Assembly (NCBI GenBank): GCA_946479895.1
Contig: CAMLHT010000021.1
Span: 1 to 23,127 of the forward strand
DNA from: an uncultured Gemmatimonadota bacterium
GTDB lineage: Bacteria > Gemmatimonadota > Gemmatimonadetes > Gemmatimonadales > Gemmatimonadaceae
DNA: 23,127 bases
Direction of reading: 5' to 3'
Shown: in pieces, positions 1 to 7,239 of the stretch
Layout of the letters: every line of letters starts with the position of its first letter
How positions within the stretch are numbered: the first letter of the stretch is position 1
Notes under the pieces: model-generated
The model's database searches: none
What the model saw: only the letters and a program-made list of their open reading frames with translations
Told to the model about the DNA's origin: nothing
Position numbers and translations under genes: made by a program

Positions 1-129
1 CCGATTCAGCGTGTGACGAGCGTTGCCAAGCAGGTCGCGCAGCAGGCGCAGGCTGCCGTCACCGAGGGCGTCGAGGCGCTCCGGGAGATGGGAGGCTCGA
101 TCGTCGAGCGCGTCGGCGGCCAGGACTAA
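1..129 (+). CDS. C-terminal end of an unidentified protein (partial)
   Basis: Only the last 42 codons are present, read in frame from base 1 to the TAA at 127-129. The visible peptide is rich in Ala, Gln, Val and Glu (it contains VAKQVAQQAQAAV and ends in ERVGGQD), and looks like an amphipathic, possibly coiled-coil helix without a membrane segment. Such tails occur in small YtxH/DUF948-like envelope proteins, but 42 residues are too few to assign a family. A strong rightward terminator follows 18 bases after the stop, which supports this being the true 3' end of a gene. The gene converges on the alpha/beta hydrolase of the opposite strand, and the two stop codons overlap by 4 bases. Confidence 0.6.
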   Translation, partial: PIQRVTSVAKQVAQQAQAAVTEGVEALREMGGSIVERVGGQD

Positions 130-1049
130 TCCCGCGCGGTTGCAGTGCCGGGGCGTCTCCTCGACGCCCCGGTTCTTTTTTCCGGCCGGTGCGACTCCAT
201 CCAGCTCAGGGCCCGCGCGGCGACGCGCTCCCAGCCGAAGTCCACCGTGATGACGTGACCTGCGCCTTCCACCCACTCGAGACGCTTGTCGGGGGCGCCG
301 ATGCGCTCGAACGCCCGCTCCGTCGCTGACGACGCCACGCGATTGTCGGTCGTCGACTGTATCACCAGCGTCGGCGTCGCGATGTCCGGAAGCGCGGCGA
401 ATCCACGAGCCGCAGTCTGGAGAAGCCCGCGCAGGGTGCGCCGCGTCATGGCCCCATACGCCAGGCTCGTCGCCCGCGCCGCCGGATCGAGAACCGAGCG
501 ATCGCTCGACGTGCTGACCACCGGCACGAACAGCCCCCAGACAGGCGACGTCCTGGCCAGGAGTCGCCCGACCGGGGGCATCGAGAGGTAAGGTGAGACC
601 AGGACGAGGGCATCGACTTGCCGGGTCTCGGCCGCGAGTCGCGCCGACAGGGCGCCTCCCATCGACAGGCCGACGACGCCAACCCATCCGTGTGACGTCC
701 GAAGTCGGTCGAACTGGGTCCTGACCTCGGCGTACCATTCATCGGCCCCATGGCGGTCGAACGCCTCGAGGTCGCGGCCGTGGCCGGGCAGGAGGGGCGC
801 GACGACCGTGTACCCGGCGTCGTGAAACGCCCTCGCCAGGTGACCCAGGGTTTGCGGCGTATCTCCGCCACCATGCACGAGGAGAACCGCGGCGCCGTTG
901 CTGCCGGGAAGGCTGATGGTTTCAGCCCCACGAATCACTCCGTCCGGGCCGCGGTCGAAGCGCGCGTCGAGCGCTCGCGTCAGCGCCCGGCGGTAGATGC
1001 GGCCGGCAAGGCCGAGCACCGCCGCGGACCCGAGAATCAGCGGTATCAT
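126..1049 (-). CDS. Alpha/beta hydrolase, carboxylesterase / monoacylglycerol-lipase type
   Basis: A 307-residue serine hydrolase, probably held in the inner membrane by an N-terminal hydrophobic segment (residues 1-16). The fold signature is clear: oxyanion-loop region LLVHGGG (about 56-62), nucleophile elbow GLSMGG with Ser129, acid Asp235 in TTDNRV and His265 in GAGHVI. Order and spacing match the Est30/monoacylglycerol-lipase families, so a carboxylic ester of a hydrophobic acyl group is the likely substrate; the exact one cannot be read. I chose ATG at 1049; a TTG at 1076 would add nine residues, and neither has a good ribosome binding site. The gene lies 75 bases downstream of the Crp/Fnr-type regulator on the same strand and may be co-transcribed with it. 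Its last 18 residues (Arg/Gly-rich) are encoded by the opposite gene's terminator and look like unselected tail. Confidence 0.85.
   Translation of the reverse strand: MIPLILGSAAVLGLAGRIYRRALTRALDARFDRGPDGVIRGAETISLPGSNGAAVLLVHGGGDTPQTLGHLARAFHDAGYTVVAPLLPGHGRDLEAFDRHGADEWYAEVRTQFDRLRTSHGWVGVVGLSMGGALSARLAAETRQVDALVLVSPYLSMPPVGRLLARTSPVWGLFVPVVSTSSDRSVLDPAARATSLAYGAMTRRTLRGLLQTAARGFAALPDIATPTLVIQSTTDNRVASSATERAFERIGAPDKRLEWVEGAGHVITVDFGWERVAARALSWMESHRPEKRTGASRRRPGTATARD
148..181 (+). terminator. Rho-independent terminator
   Basis: A perfect 10-bp stem (CCGGGGCGTC, loop TCCTC, GACGCCCCGG) at 148-172 is followed by the T-rich run TTCTTTTTT. It terminates the rightward partial gene. It lies inside the last codons of the leftward alpha/beta hydrolase, so the end of that protein is encoded by the stem. 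Confidence 0.85.
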
Positions 1050-1124
1050 TGACGCGACGACGACATGATTGTGCAATCCATCTTCGTCGCGGGAAAATAC
1101 ATCGCCCGTTGGCGATGCCGCGAT

Positions 1125-1868
1125 CTAGTGGACTGCCTGTTCCGGTGCCGGCACCTGGGAAGCCTGCATGGAGAGAGCCAGGTCCACCTCAGGGGCAGCC
1201 GAGGCGGCTCGCTCGGTGATGACCGACAGGGAAGGGAGCACCATGGTCGTGCCCCGCCGTTCGACAAGTCCGTCTGCCGTGAGGCGCGACAGGACCAGCG
1301 ACACCGACTCTCTCGTCGCTCCGACCAGCTCGCAGAGAAGCCGATACTGCTGGGGCGAGAGGGTGATTCTGCCATCCGCCCCGGTGAAGATGTCCGTGTG
1401 CGCATAGCGGGCGAAGGTCGCGACGATGCGCTGCTCGACGCTCAGCGTAGTGAGCTCGCGGAGCTTGTCGAGGAGGGCCGAACGCTCGGCCATCAGCTGC
1501 CCGATGAGCGCGATGGCCTGTTGCGGCTGCTCGCGGACGAAGGCGCGAAAGGAGGTCGTGCTGAGGAACAGCGTCTCCGTCTCCTCCTCCGCTCGCGCAT
1601 CCGTCACATAGCAGTCGTTGGCGTGAAGTCCTTCGGACCCGAAGCACTCGTTCCGCGTCGCGATCGCGGGGACGAACGAGCGTCCGGCGCGCACGCGGCT
1701 GCGCATGACGACGCGACCCCGCGTGACGACGAACAGGCCATCGGCCGGGGCGCCGCGCTGATAGATCATGAAGCCCGACGGCCATGCGGCCCTCGCCGCG
1801 TAGGGCACGAGTGCATCGCGTTGCTCGTCAGTCAGCCTCGCGAGCGCGCTGGGTATGACATCCGGCAC
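1125..1868 (-). CDS. Crp/Fnr-family transcriptional regulator
   Basis: A 247-residue two-domain regulator. Residues about 10-125 form a cyclic-nucleotide-binding-type beta roll (SGFMIYQRGAPADGLFVVTRG). A dimerisation helix follows (LIGQLMAERSALLDKLREL), then a winged helix-turn-helix (LSPQQYRLLCELVGATRESVSLVLSRLTADGLVERR, in which ATRESVSLVLSRL is the recognition unit). The cAMP phosphate-binding motif of Crp is not conserved, and there is no Fnr-type N-terminal cysteine cluster, so the signal is unknown. The start is GTG at 1868, chosen because GGAGGAG lies 5 bases upstream; the reading frame continues further upstream, but with low-complexity Pro/Gly residues. It is divergent from the hydrogenase-like membrane protein and upstream of the hydrolase. 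Family assignment is firm; ligand and targets are not known. Confidence 0.9.
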   Translation of the reverse strand: MPDVIPSALARLTDEQRDALVPYAARAAWPSGFMIYQRGAPADGLFVVTRGRVVMRSRVRAGRSFVPAIATRNECFGSEGLHANDCYVTDARAEEETETLFLSTTSFRAFVREQPQQAIALIGQLMAERSALLDKLRELTTLSVEQRIVATFARYAHTDIFTGADGRITLSPQQYRLLCELVGATRESVSLVLSRLTADGLVERRGTTMVLPSLSVITERAASAAPEVDLALSMQASQVPAPEQAVH

Positions 1869-1896
1869 GGCTTCTCCTCCACCTCCGGGGGATGAG

Positions 1897-1938
1897 CCGG
1901 GGGTTGCAATGTCCGGGCCGGGGTTGACAATCCCCGGG
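1897..1938. promoter_or_regulatory. Tandem near-palindromic repeat, candidate operator
   Basis: Two adjacent 21-base units (1897-1917 and 1918-1938) agree at 16 of 21 positions. Both begin CCGGGG and end CCGGG, with a TTG-CAA type core: TTGCAA in the first and TTGACAA in the second. The second is a near-perfect palindrome (CCGGGG, TTGACAAT, CCCCGG). Two sites two helical turns apart, in the intergenic region of a Crp/Fnr regulator and its divergent neighbour, suit an autoregulatory operator. TTGACA at 1924-1929 could also act as a rightward -35 element. Binding is inferred only. Confidence 0.4.
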
Positions 1939-2058
1939 ACGGCTTCTCTGTTGCACCCGCCCCTTCTCGCGTGGTAACCGGACGTTTTTGCGGCTGCGCG
2001 ATGTCGATCTCGGGCGCCAGGCGATGTCCGGCCACGCAGACCGGGGGGAGTTGCCAAT

Positions 2059-3198
2059 CTGCATTCGGTCCTGATACTCGGTGCGGATGCCGTCGCCGCT
2101 GCGCGACCCGCGAGCGCAGTGCAGCTCGCGCACGCCTGTCATCGCTGGGGATTCGAGACCGTTATCCCCGTGAGCTGGGGCGACGAGCTCCTCGCCGGGG
2201 AAGTGATCTCGCGCTGCGCGTCACGGGAAAACCGGCCGGCCATCCACTGCTCCTGTCCTCGCGTTGCCGAGCGGCTCGGCCAGCACGCGGCAAAGCTGGA
2301 ACAAACCATCATGTGGCTGGCCACGCCTGCCGTCGCTACCGCGCTGTACCTGCGCGCGCACGCGGGATCCGAGCCGATTCACATCACCTACGCGGGCGCG
2401 TGCCCCGGCGCGGACGACGCCAGCATCGACCAGCGAGTGACACCGACCGAGCTCCTGCTGGCGATCAGTGCACGTGGGATAGACATCGCCGCGCAGCCAA
2501 CGGTATTCGAGGATATCATCCCGCCCGACCGGCGACGGCATTTTTCCTCCGCCGCCGGCCTGCCGGACGCGCAGCGCCTGTGGGAGGAGGCTGCCTTTCG
2601 CCTCGCCCAGCCCTCCGACATCGACTTGTCGATCGGGATCGCTCAGCTGCTCCTCGGTGAGGAGCGGCTGCTCGTGGATCTCGCGCCCGCGGTCGGCTGC
2701 GTGTGTCGGGCCGGGTCGTCGCACGACACGGATTCGTTGAGGGCACCGACTCCCGTCGTGAGTCTCGGAGTGGTCGATGTGAATCGTGCGCCTCCTGCCA
2801 TGCTCGCGTCACGGACGCAGGATGGGCCTTCCGCCCCGGAGGCCGAGGTGATCGTGCCGGAAGCTCCGAGTCCGTCCGGGTGGAGCCGCCGCCAGTCACC
2901 GGCCAAGCCGGTGTTTCGTCGCCACGTCGCATGGCGGCGGCAGACGCCTCGGCCCGGAGCCATGCTCGCGAGGACGAGCGCCAGCTACGTCGCGATCTCC
3001 GAACGACGGCCAGTGCTGGAGCGTCGCGAAGTCCGGATCGCCATCGCCACCGCGATTGCGGTGGCGATCCTGGCACTGGGCGTCTGGCTGGGGCGGACTT
3101 ACGCCCTCGAGCGGAGCGTGCTCACCGGCGCTGCAGTGGCTCCGAGCGATTCCCCAGGGCTTCCCTCGCCGCATCGATCGCCCTGGTCGCGTTCGTGA
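2059..3198 (+). CDS. Membrane-anchored protein with degenerate [FeFe]-hydrogenase C-terminal-like domain
   Basis: A protein of about 379 residues. Residues 1-225 resemble the C-terminal domain of iron-only hydrogenases: a QLAHACHRWGFETVI helix-strand, then CSCPRV in the place of the TSCCP motif, YAGACPGADD in the place of the MPCxxK motif, TPTELLLAISARGID like the 'LTxxEL' segment, and VGCVCRAG near the expected last cysteine motif. No ferredoxin-type clusters and no complete H-cluster motif are present. A Pro/Ser/Arg-rich linker follows, then one membrane helix (IAIATAIAVAILALGVWLG) and a short tail. No ATG, GTG or TTG lies in frame between the stop at 1975-1977 and GTG 2119. The first strand (HSVLILGADAVAA) and GGGGGAG at 2044-2050 suggest a CTG start at 2059; the conservative start is GTG 2119. 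It is divergent from the Crp/Fnr gene, and its 3' end overlaps the M28 gene. A sensory or redox role is inference. Confidence 0.55.
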   Translation: MHSVLILGADAVAAARPASAVQLAHACHRWGFETVIPVSWGDELLAGEVISRCASRENRPAIHCSCPRVAERLGQHAAKLEQTIMWLATPAVATALYLRAHAGSEPIHITYAGACPGADDASIDQRVTPTELLLAISARGIDIAAQPTVFEDIIPPDRRRHFSSAAGLPDAQRLWEEAAFRLAQPSDIDLSIGIAQLLLGEERLLVDLAPAVGCVCRAGSSHDTDSLRAPTPVVSLGVVDVNRAPPAMLASRTQDGPSAPEAEVIVPEAPSPSGWSRRQSPAKPVFRRHVAWRRQTPRPGAMLARTSASYVAISERRPVLERREVRIAIATAIAVAILALGVWLGRTYALERSVLTGAAVAPSDSPGLPSPHRSPWSRS

Positions 3199-5233
3199 AG
3201 CGTTGCGCGAGATCCGCTATCTCGGCGGCGGTGAGATCGCGGCTTCCCGCGCGGATCGCCTCGTTGATCGAAGGCAGCGGCATGTTGGCGTAGCCGTTGT
3301 CCTCGTCGGCGGCGTAGATGAGTCCACGAAACCACGGCCTCGTGCGGAGGCCCGACGGGCGAGTCAGCTCGCGCTCGACCCTCATCAGGGAGGCGTTGAC
3401 GCGCTGCGCGGTCGCCGCCGGCATCGCGTCGGCCAGCGCGCGGTCGCGTGCTTCCGCGAAGCTCGTCGCGGCGGCCTCCATCTGGTCGAGTGACGAGACG
3501 ATTGCCGCGGTCGAAGTCGCCCATCCCCGGTTCGCGAGCTCCTTGTCGATGGGTGGGAGGTAGCGCTTCATCGTCCGGGCGAATTCCGCGTAGTCGAAGG
3601 GCAGGACGTCCGCATTGGCGAGCCTGAGGATCGTCGCCGCCGAGATCCGCGCGGCCGTCGCGTGATACCGGAATCCGGGATCGCCGAACTTCGTCATCCA
3701 GTACCAGTCGTCGTACTGCGAGTGATAGACGCCGCCGCGGCCTCCGAATCCCCACTCCAGGATCGGAATGCCGAGATGGTTGTAGAAGCCGGCGAAATCC
3801 GATCCGCCGCCAGGATCGCCCATCGCCGGATCCGCCGTGCTCGAGGCGCCCCTCCAGCGGTCCATCACGGTCGGCCCGGCGGGATCCGGAACACCGCGCA
3901 GGACATCGCGCAGCATGGCGCGCAGGGAGGGCGATCCGCCGGCGCCGAACGAGCTGCCGGACGCGGCGACGTCCTGATTGAGATAGGCCACGGCGCCCGA
4001 CTGGAGCCGCAGTGAATCCTGCTCGACGAATTCCGTCGAGCCGACGAGACCCCATTCCTCGGCGTCCCACGTCGCGAAGATGACCGTCCTGCGCGGCGGA
4101 CTTCCCGCTCGAGCCATGGCCGCGATGGAGCGGGCGGCCTCCATCACGCTCACCGTCCCGCTGACGTTGTCGGCAGCCCCCGGTCCCCAGCCGTCACGGT
4201 GGGCGCCGATGATCACCAGCTCATCGGGGAACGTGGAGCCGCGAATCGTCGCGAGCGTGTTGTAGATGGGCTTGAAGGGCTTCGTCGCGCGATCGTCACG
4301 CACCACCACGCGCGCGCGGACCGGCCCGGGGCCAATGTGGTAATGGAAAGGCATGCCCCCCTGCCACGCGGCGGGAACGTCCTTCCCGCGAAGATCGCGC
4401 ATGAGCTCTGCCGCATTTCCGTAGCTCATCGGGACGACGGGAATCTTCGGGACACCTGATTCGGATTCCGGAACGCGCCGGGCGCCGGCGATGCTCGGAT
4501 AGCCCGGCGTCGACGGATCCCCGTTGCCGTTGAAGACGCTCCCTCGCTGGACGCCGCCGGCGGGCCGCATCGGCCCTTCGGGAAAGACATCACCCACGAC
4601 GAAGCCGTCATCGCGCGGATCGCTGTACATGATCAGCGCGACCGCGCCGTGCGCCTCGGCTTCGCGCGCCTTGATGCCGCGGAAGGATCGCCCGTACCGC
4701 GCGATGGCGATCCGGCCCTTCACGCTCACGCCCATCGAGTCGAGCTGCGCATAGTCCTCGATGAGGCCGTAGTTGACGTATACGACGTCCGCCGTGACGT
4801 CGCCCTGCCCGCTCGACCCGTTCACCGTCGGGTACTGGGGAAGCGCACTCGTGGGGTCGAGAGCCAGCGCAGGCTCGCGCAGGTCGAGCGTCCGCGGATT
4901 CGGCCGGACGCGCGATACCTGCACGACCGTCGGGTGCGGCATCCAGACCGAGTATTCGCGGCTTTCGGTCTCGAGCCCCCAGGATTTCATCTTGTCGATG
5001 ACGAAGTCCCTCGTGCGCGCCTGCGCCGGAGTGCCCGCGACATGCGCTTCCCGCGACAGGACCTTCGCGAACGCGGCCGCGGAATCCTGACTGGGCCGCG
5101 CGATGGCGTCCGCCTCCACGCGGCGCTGGGATTCCCGCCCCACAGGGGAATATCCCGTCATGGCTGACTGCGCCGCGGTGTTCGCGGTGGTGATGGCGAC
5201 GAGGAGTACGGCGAGGGTGAACGATCTGGTCAT
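3122..5233 (-). CDS. Secreted M28-family zinc metallopeptidase (glutamate carboxypeptidase II / PSMA-like)
   Basis: A 703-residue co-catalytic zinc peptidase with an N-terminal signal peptide (MTRSFTLAVLLVAITTANTAAQ, cleavage near residue 21). A protease-associated (PA) domain lies at about 110-300, the M28 catalytic domain at about 320-545 and a helical transferrin-receptor-like dimerisation domain at the C-terminus. Metal ligands are all present with the spacing of human PSMA: His345 (GAHRD), Asp355 (GAADN), Glu392/Glu393 (DAEEWG), Asp421 (NQDVA) and His504 (YHSQYDD). It probably removes C-terminal residues from peptides in the periplasm or outside the cell. ATG 5233 is 11 bases after the stop of the Smr-like gene, so the two are likely one transcript; no good ribosome binding site is visible. 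The last 26 codons overlap the convergent hydrogenase-like gene, and no terminator is visible there. Confidence 0.93.
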   Translation of the reverse strand: MTRSFTLAVLLVAITTANTAAQSAMTGYSPVGRESQRRVEADAIARPSQDSAAAFAKVLSREAHVAGTPAQARTRDFVIDKMKSWGLETESREYSVWMPHPTVVQVSRVRPNPRTLDLREPALALDPTSALPQYPTVNGSSGQGDVTADVVYVNYGLIEDYAQLDSMGVSVKGRIAIARYGRSFRGIKAREAEAHGAVALIMYSDPRDDGFVVGDVFPEGPMRPAGGVQRGSVFNGNGDPSTPGYPSIAGARRVPESESGVPKIPVVPMSYGNAAELMRDLRGKDVPAAWQGGMPFHYHIGPGPVRARVVVRDDRATKPFKPIYNTLATIRGSTFPDELVIIGAHRDGWGPGAADNVSGTVSVMEAARSIAAMARAGSPPRRTVIFATWDAEEWGLVGSTEFVEQDSLRLQSGAVAYLNQDVAASGSSFGAGGSPSLRAMLRDVLRGVPDPAGPTVMDRWRGASSTADPAMGDPGGGSDFAGFYNHLGIPILEWGFGGRGGVYHSQYDDWYWMTKFGDPGFRYHATAARISAATILRLANADVLPFDYAEFARTMKRYLPPIDKELANRGWATSTAAIVSSLDQMEAAATSFAEARDRALADAMPAATAQRVNASLMRVERELTRPSGLRTRPWFRGLIYAADEDNGYANMPLPSINEAIRAGSRDLTAAEIADLAQRFTNATRAIDAAREALGNRSEPLQRR

Positions 5234-5244
5234 CTGTCGTGGGG

Positions 5245-5847
5245 TCAGGGGATCTGGTCGAGCGCCGCGCGCAACGCTCCCCGCAGCCGGGTCTCGCTGC
5301 CTGGATCGCTGCCGACGGCCGAGTGAAGCGCCTTGAGCTGTCGCTCCATCTCGGCCTCGAGGAATTCATCGGTCTGCTTGATGCCCAGCGCCTCGAGTGA
5401 GCGCTCCGCCAGGTCCCGAAGCATACGTCGATTGCCTTCGCTGAGGCGCGCGAGCGATGGCGTGGTGGCTTCCGGGGCCTCCCGCTCGCGTCGGCGGCGC
5501 GGCGCGTCGATCATCGCGGTGATGGGGGCAAGCGACAGGCTGAAGGAGCCCGGAGTATGCTCCTCGTAGCGCTCGATGACGTTTCGGCGCCTGAGCGAGG
5601 CGATGGTCCGCGCGACAGCTTCACGAACGGGCGAGATGCCTCCTTCGCTGTTGTTCCCGCGCCCCGTGATGATCAGCACTTCCGAGACACCCTCGACCTG
5701 CTTCTGGCGCACCCAGGTCTCCGCCCGCCTTGCCGCGTCCGATGCCGTCGGCAACGACTCGCGGAGGTTCAGGATGTTCGCGTCACCGTAGCGAACCTGG
5801 TCGAATGCGCGCAGCAGGCCGAGGCCCGCTCTTTTCGGTGGCGTCAT
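5245..5847 (-). CDS. Smr-like domain protein
   Basis: A 200-residue soluble protein. Residues about 24-108 follow the Smr (MutS2 C-terminal) pattern: ILNLRESLPTASDAARRAET in place of 'LDLHGLTxxEA', VSEVLIITGRGNN in place of 'VLIIHGKG', VREAVARTIASLRRRNVI, and a final strand SFSLSL. The two usual catalytic histidines are replaced (LHG becomes LRE, HGKG becomes TGRG), so nuclease activity is doubtful. Residues about 115-200 are charged and helical, with no recognised domain. It sits 11 bases upstream of the M28 peptidase gene and downstream of the outer-membrane gene's terminator. Start is ATG 5847, with only a weak purine stretch upstream. Function unknown; nucleic-acid binding is an inference. 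Confidence 0.6.
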   Translation of the reverse strand: MTPPKRAGLGLLRAFDQVRYGDANILNLRESLPTASDAARRAETWVRQKQVEGVSEVLIITGRGNNSEGGISPVREAVARTIASLRRRNVIERYEEHTPGSFSLSLAPITAMIDAPRRRREREAPEATTPSLARLSEGNRRMLRDLAERSLEALGIKQTDEFLEAEMERQLKALHSAVGSDPGSETRLRGALRAALDQIP

Positions 5848-5872
5848 TCCCGTGAATCTGCCTGGATCCCGG

Positions 5873-5908
5873 AAAAAAGAAACGGCCCGCCTGTTTCCGG
5901 CGGGCCGT
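5873..5908 (-). terminator. Rho-independent terminator of the outer-membrane protein gene
   Basis: A perfect 10-bp stem (ACGGCCCGCC / GGCGGGCCGT, 5882-5908) with a 7-base loop. Read leftward it is followed by a T-rich run (the complement of AAAAAAGAA at 5873-5881). It lies 20 bases beyond the stop of the gene at 5929-7239 and just before the Smr-like gene. Confidence 0.9.
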
Positions 5909-5928
5909 GCCTTGCAGGCTGGGCCTTC

Positions 5929-7239
5929 CTAGAACGTGTCGTTTCCGCCGAACCGGGGATTCACGATGTTGTTGAAGATCGAGCCGAATGTGTAGTTCAG
6001 GCCGACATTTCCATAGTAGGAGTACGACGTCTTGAGGGCCTGCTGCCGGAGCAGGACGCTCGTCGTCGTTGCCGACCCCTTGCGAAGATAGAGCTGGTCG
6101 TGGATCCAGCTGTACGACCCTCCCATGAAGAAGCTGAGGCCCTTCACGATGCGTATGTTGGCGTTCGCGTTGATGCGCGTGCTTCGCTGTGAGGCATCGT
6201 TCAGCAGCGCGTTGTGCGAGAGGTTCGAGCTCAGGCTGCCCCACGGCTGTCGCTGCGACACGGTGACGGCGGCGTAATGAATCGGCACGGTCTGCTTCAG
6301 CTTGAAGTAGATGGTCGTGTCCTCGTACGCATACGACGCCATTCCGGCACCGTACTGGAAGCGGAGCTGCCGGCGGGTCGATTCCTTGTATGGAAAGAGG
6401 TTGTACTCGACGGCGGCCTTTGCCCGCGCGTATCGCTTCTGGTTCGAGTACGTGTTCGAGCCGAGCGAGGCCGTCACTCCGGCCGACCAGTGGGAATTCA
6501 GGCTTTTGAGCTGGGTGCCGTAGGTCGACCAGTTCCGCTTGATGGTCGTATAGGTGGTGTCGGCGTTGCCCGCCGCGTTGCCCAGCTCCACCGTCGCATC
6601 GGACTGATCGTAGGAAAAGTCACCACCGATGATCGACTTCCAGGCCTCGGTCGTGCGGGCGGCCTGACTGTAGAAGTAGCCGTTGATGAACTTGTATGAC
6701 TTCTCGCCATTCGTGAATCCGTTGCCGGAAACGGTGAATACCCACGCGTGCCAGGGGTCGCGCTGTGGGGCGGCGGCGGCGGCGGCCGTCGCGCTGGGCG
6801 CGGCCACCGTGACGGTCAGGCGGCTCGCGACACCCGTCCGCGCCAGAAACGGAACCAGGCCCGTCTTGATGACGCGCGTGTACCCCCGCCGCCTGTCGTC
6901 GGCAGTGGCATCGACGGAAGCGACGTACTTGAGCGTATCCACCATGCGAGCGAAGCCCCGCTGCCCGATGAAGTTCAGCACGTACTCGTCTCCGCCTCCC
7001 CCGGTGCCCTGAGTCGTGACGAGCAGGTGGACGTCGGAGTCGGTGCGGTCGCGGACCCAGTTCACGTACGGTATCTCGGTCCGCAGGTAGTCGAACTCGC
7101 AACTATGGCAGTCGAGGAAGACGTTGATGGTCGCGGGTAGCCCGGGTGCCGGCGGCTGCGAGTTGGGGTCCTGCGCGATGGCAGCGCTCGAGAGTACGAA
7201 AAGGCCGAGCACCGCGAATGCCGTTCGGCATGCCGACAT
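5929..7239 (-). CDS. Outer-membrane beta-barrel protein with N-terminal CxxC domain, uncharacterised family
   Basis: A 436-residue exported protein with signal peptide MSACRTAFAVLGLFVLSSAAIAQ. Residues about 36-130 form a soluble N-terminal domain starting NVFLDCHSCEFDYLRTEI and continuing VNWVRDRTDSDVHLLVTTQ, with a CxxC pair. I remember similar 'DC..C..DYIR.E' hypothetical proteins in Bacteroidota, but could not verify this. Residues about 165-436 are alternating aromatic/polar strands typical of a beta-barrel (GYFYSQAART, YQFGAG-like turns), and the protein ends in Phe, as outer-membrane proteins do for assembly by the Bam complex. An Ala/Ala-Pro-rich hinge joins the parts and contains a (GGC)6 tract in the DNA. 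Start ATG 7239; no clear ribosome binding site. It appears monocistronic, with terminators on both sides. Role unknown. Confidence 0.75.
   Translation of the reverse strand: MSACRTAFAVLGLFVLSSAAIAQDPNSQPPAPGLPATINVFLDCHSCEFDYLRTEIPYVNWVRDRTDSDVHLLVTTQGTGGGGDEYVLNFIGQRGFARMVDTLKYVASVDATADDRRRGYTRVIKTGLVPFLARTGVASRLTVTVAAPSATAAAAAAPQRDPWHAWVFTVSGNGFTNGEKSYKFINGYFYSQAARTTEAWKSIIGGDFSYDQSDATVELGNAAGNADTTYTTIKRNWSTYGTQLKSLNSHWSAGVTASLGSNTYSNQKRYARAKAAVEYNLFPYKESTRRQLRFQYGAGMASYAYEDTTIYFKLKQTVPIHYAAVTVSQRQPWGSLSSNLSHNALLNDASQRSTRINANANIRIVKGLSFFMGGSYSWIHDQLYLRKGSATTTSVLLRQQALKTSYSYYGNVGLNYTFGSIFNNIVNPRFGGNDTF
6769..6786. repeat. (GGC)6 trinucleotide tract
   Basis: Six perfect GGC units. They encode the Ala run between the N-terminal domain and the barrel of the CxxC outer-membrane protein. 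The unit length is three, so a change in copy number would alter linker length without shifting the frame. Confidence 0.8.

Noticed and set aside
1101..1116. Small hairpin ATCGCC / GGCGAT after the Crp/Fnr gene
   Set aside because: The stem is only 6 bp and the following T stretch is short; too weak to call a terminator, and the downstream hydrolase may be co-transcribed.
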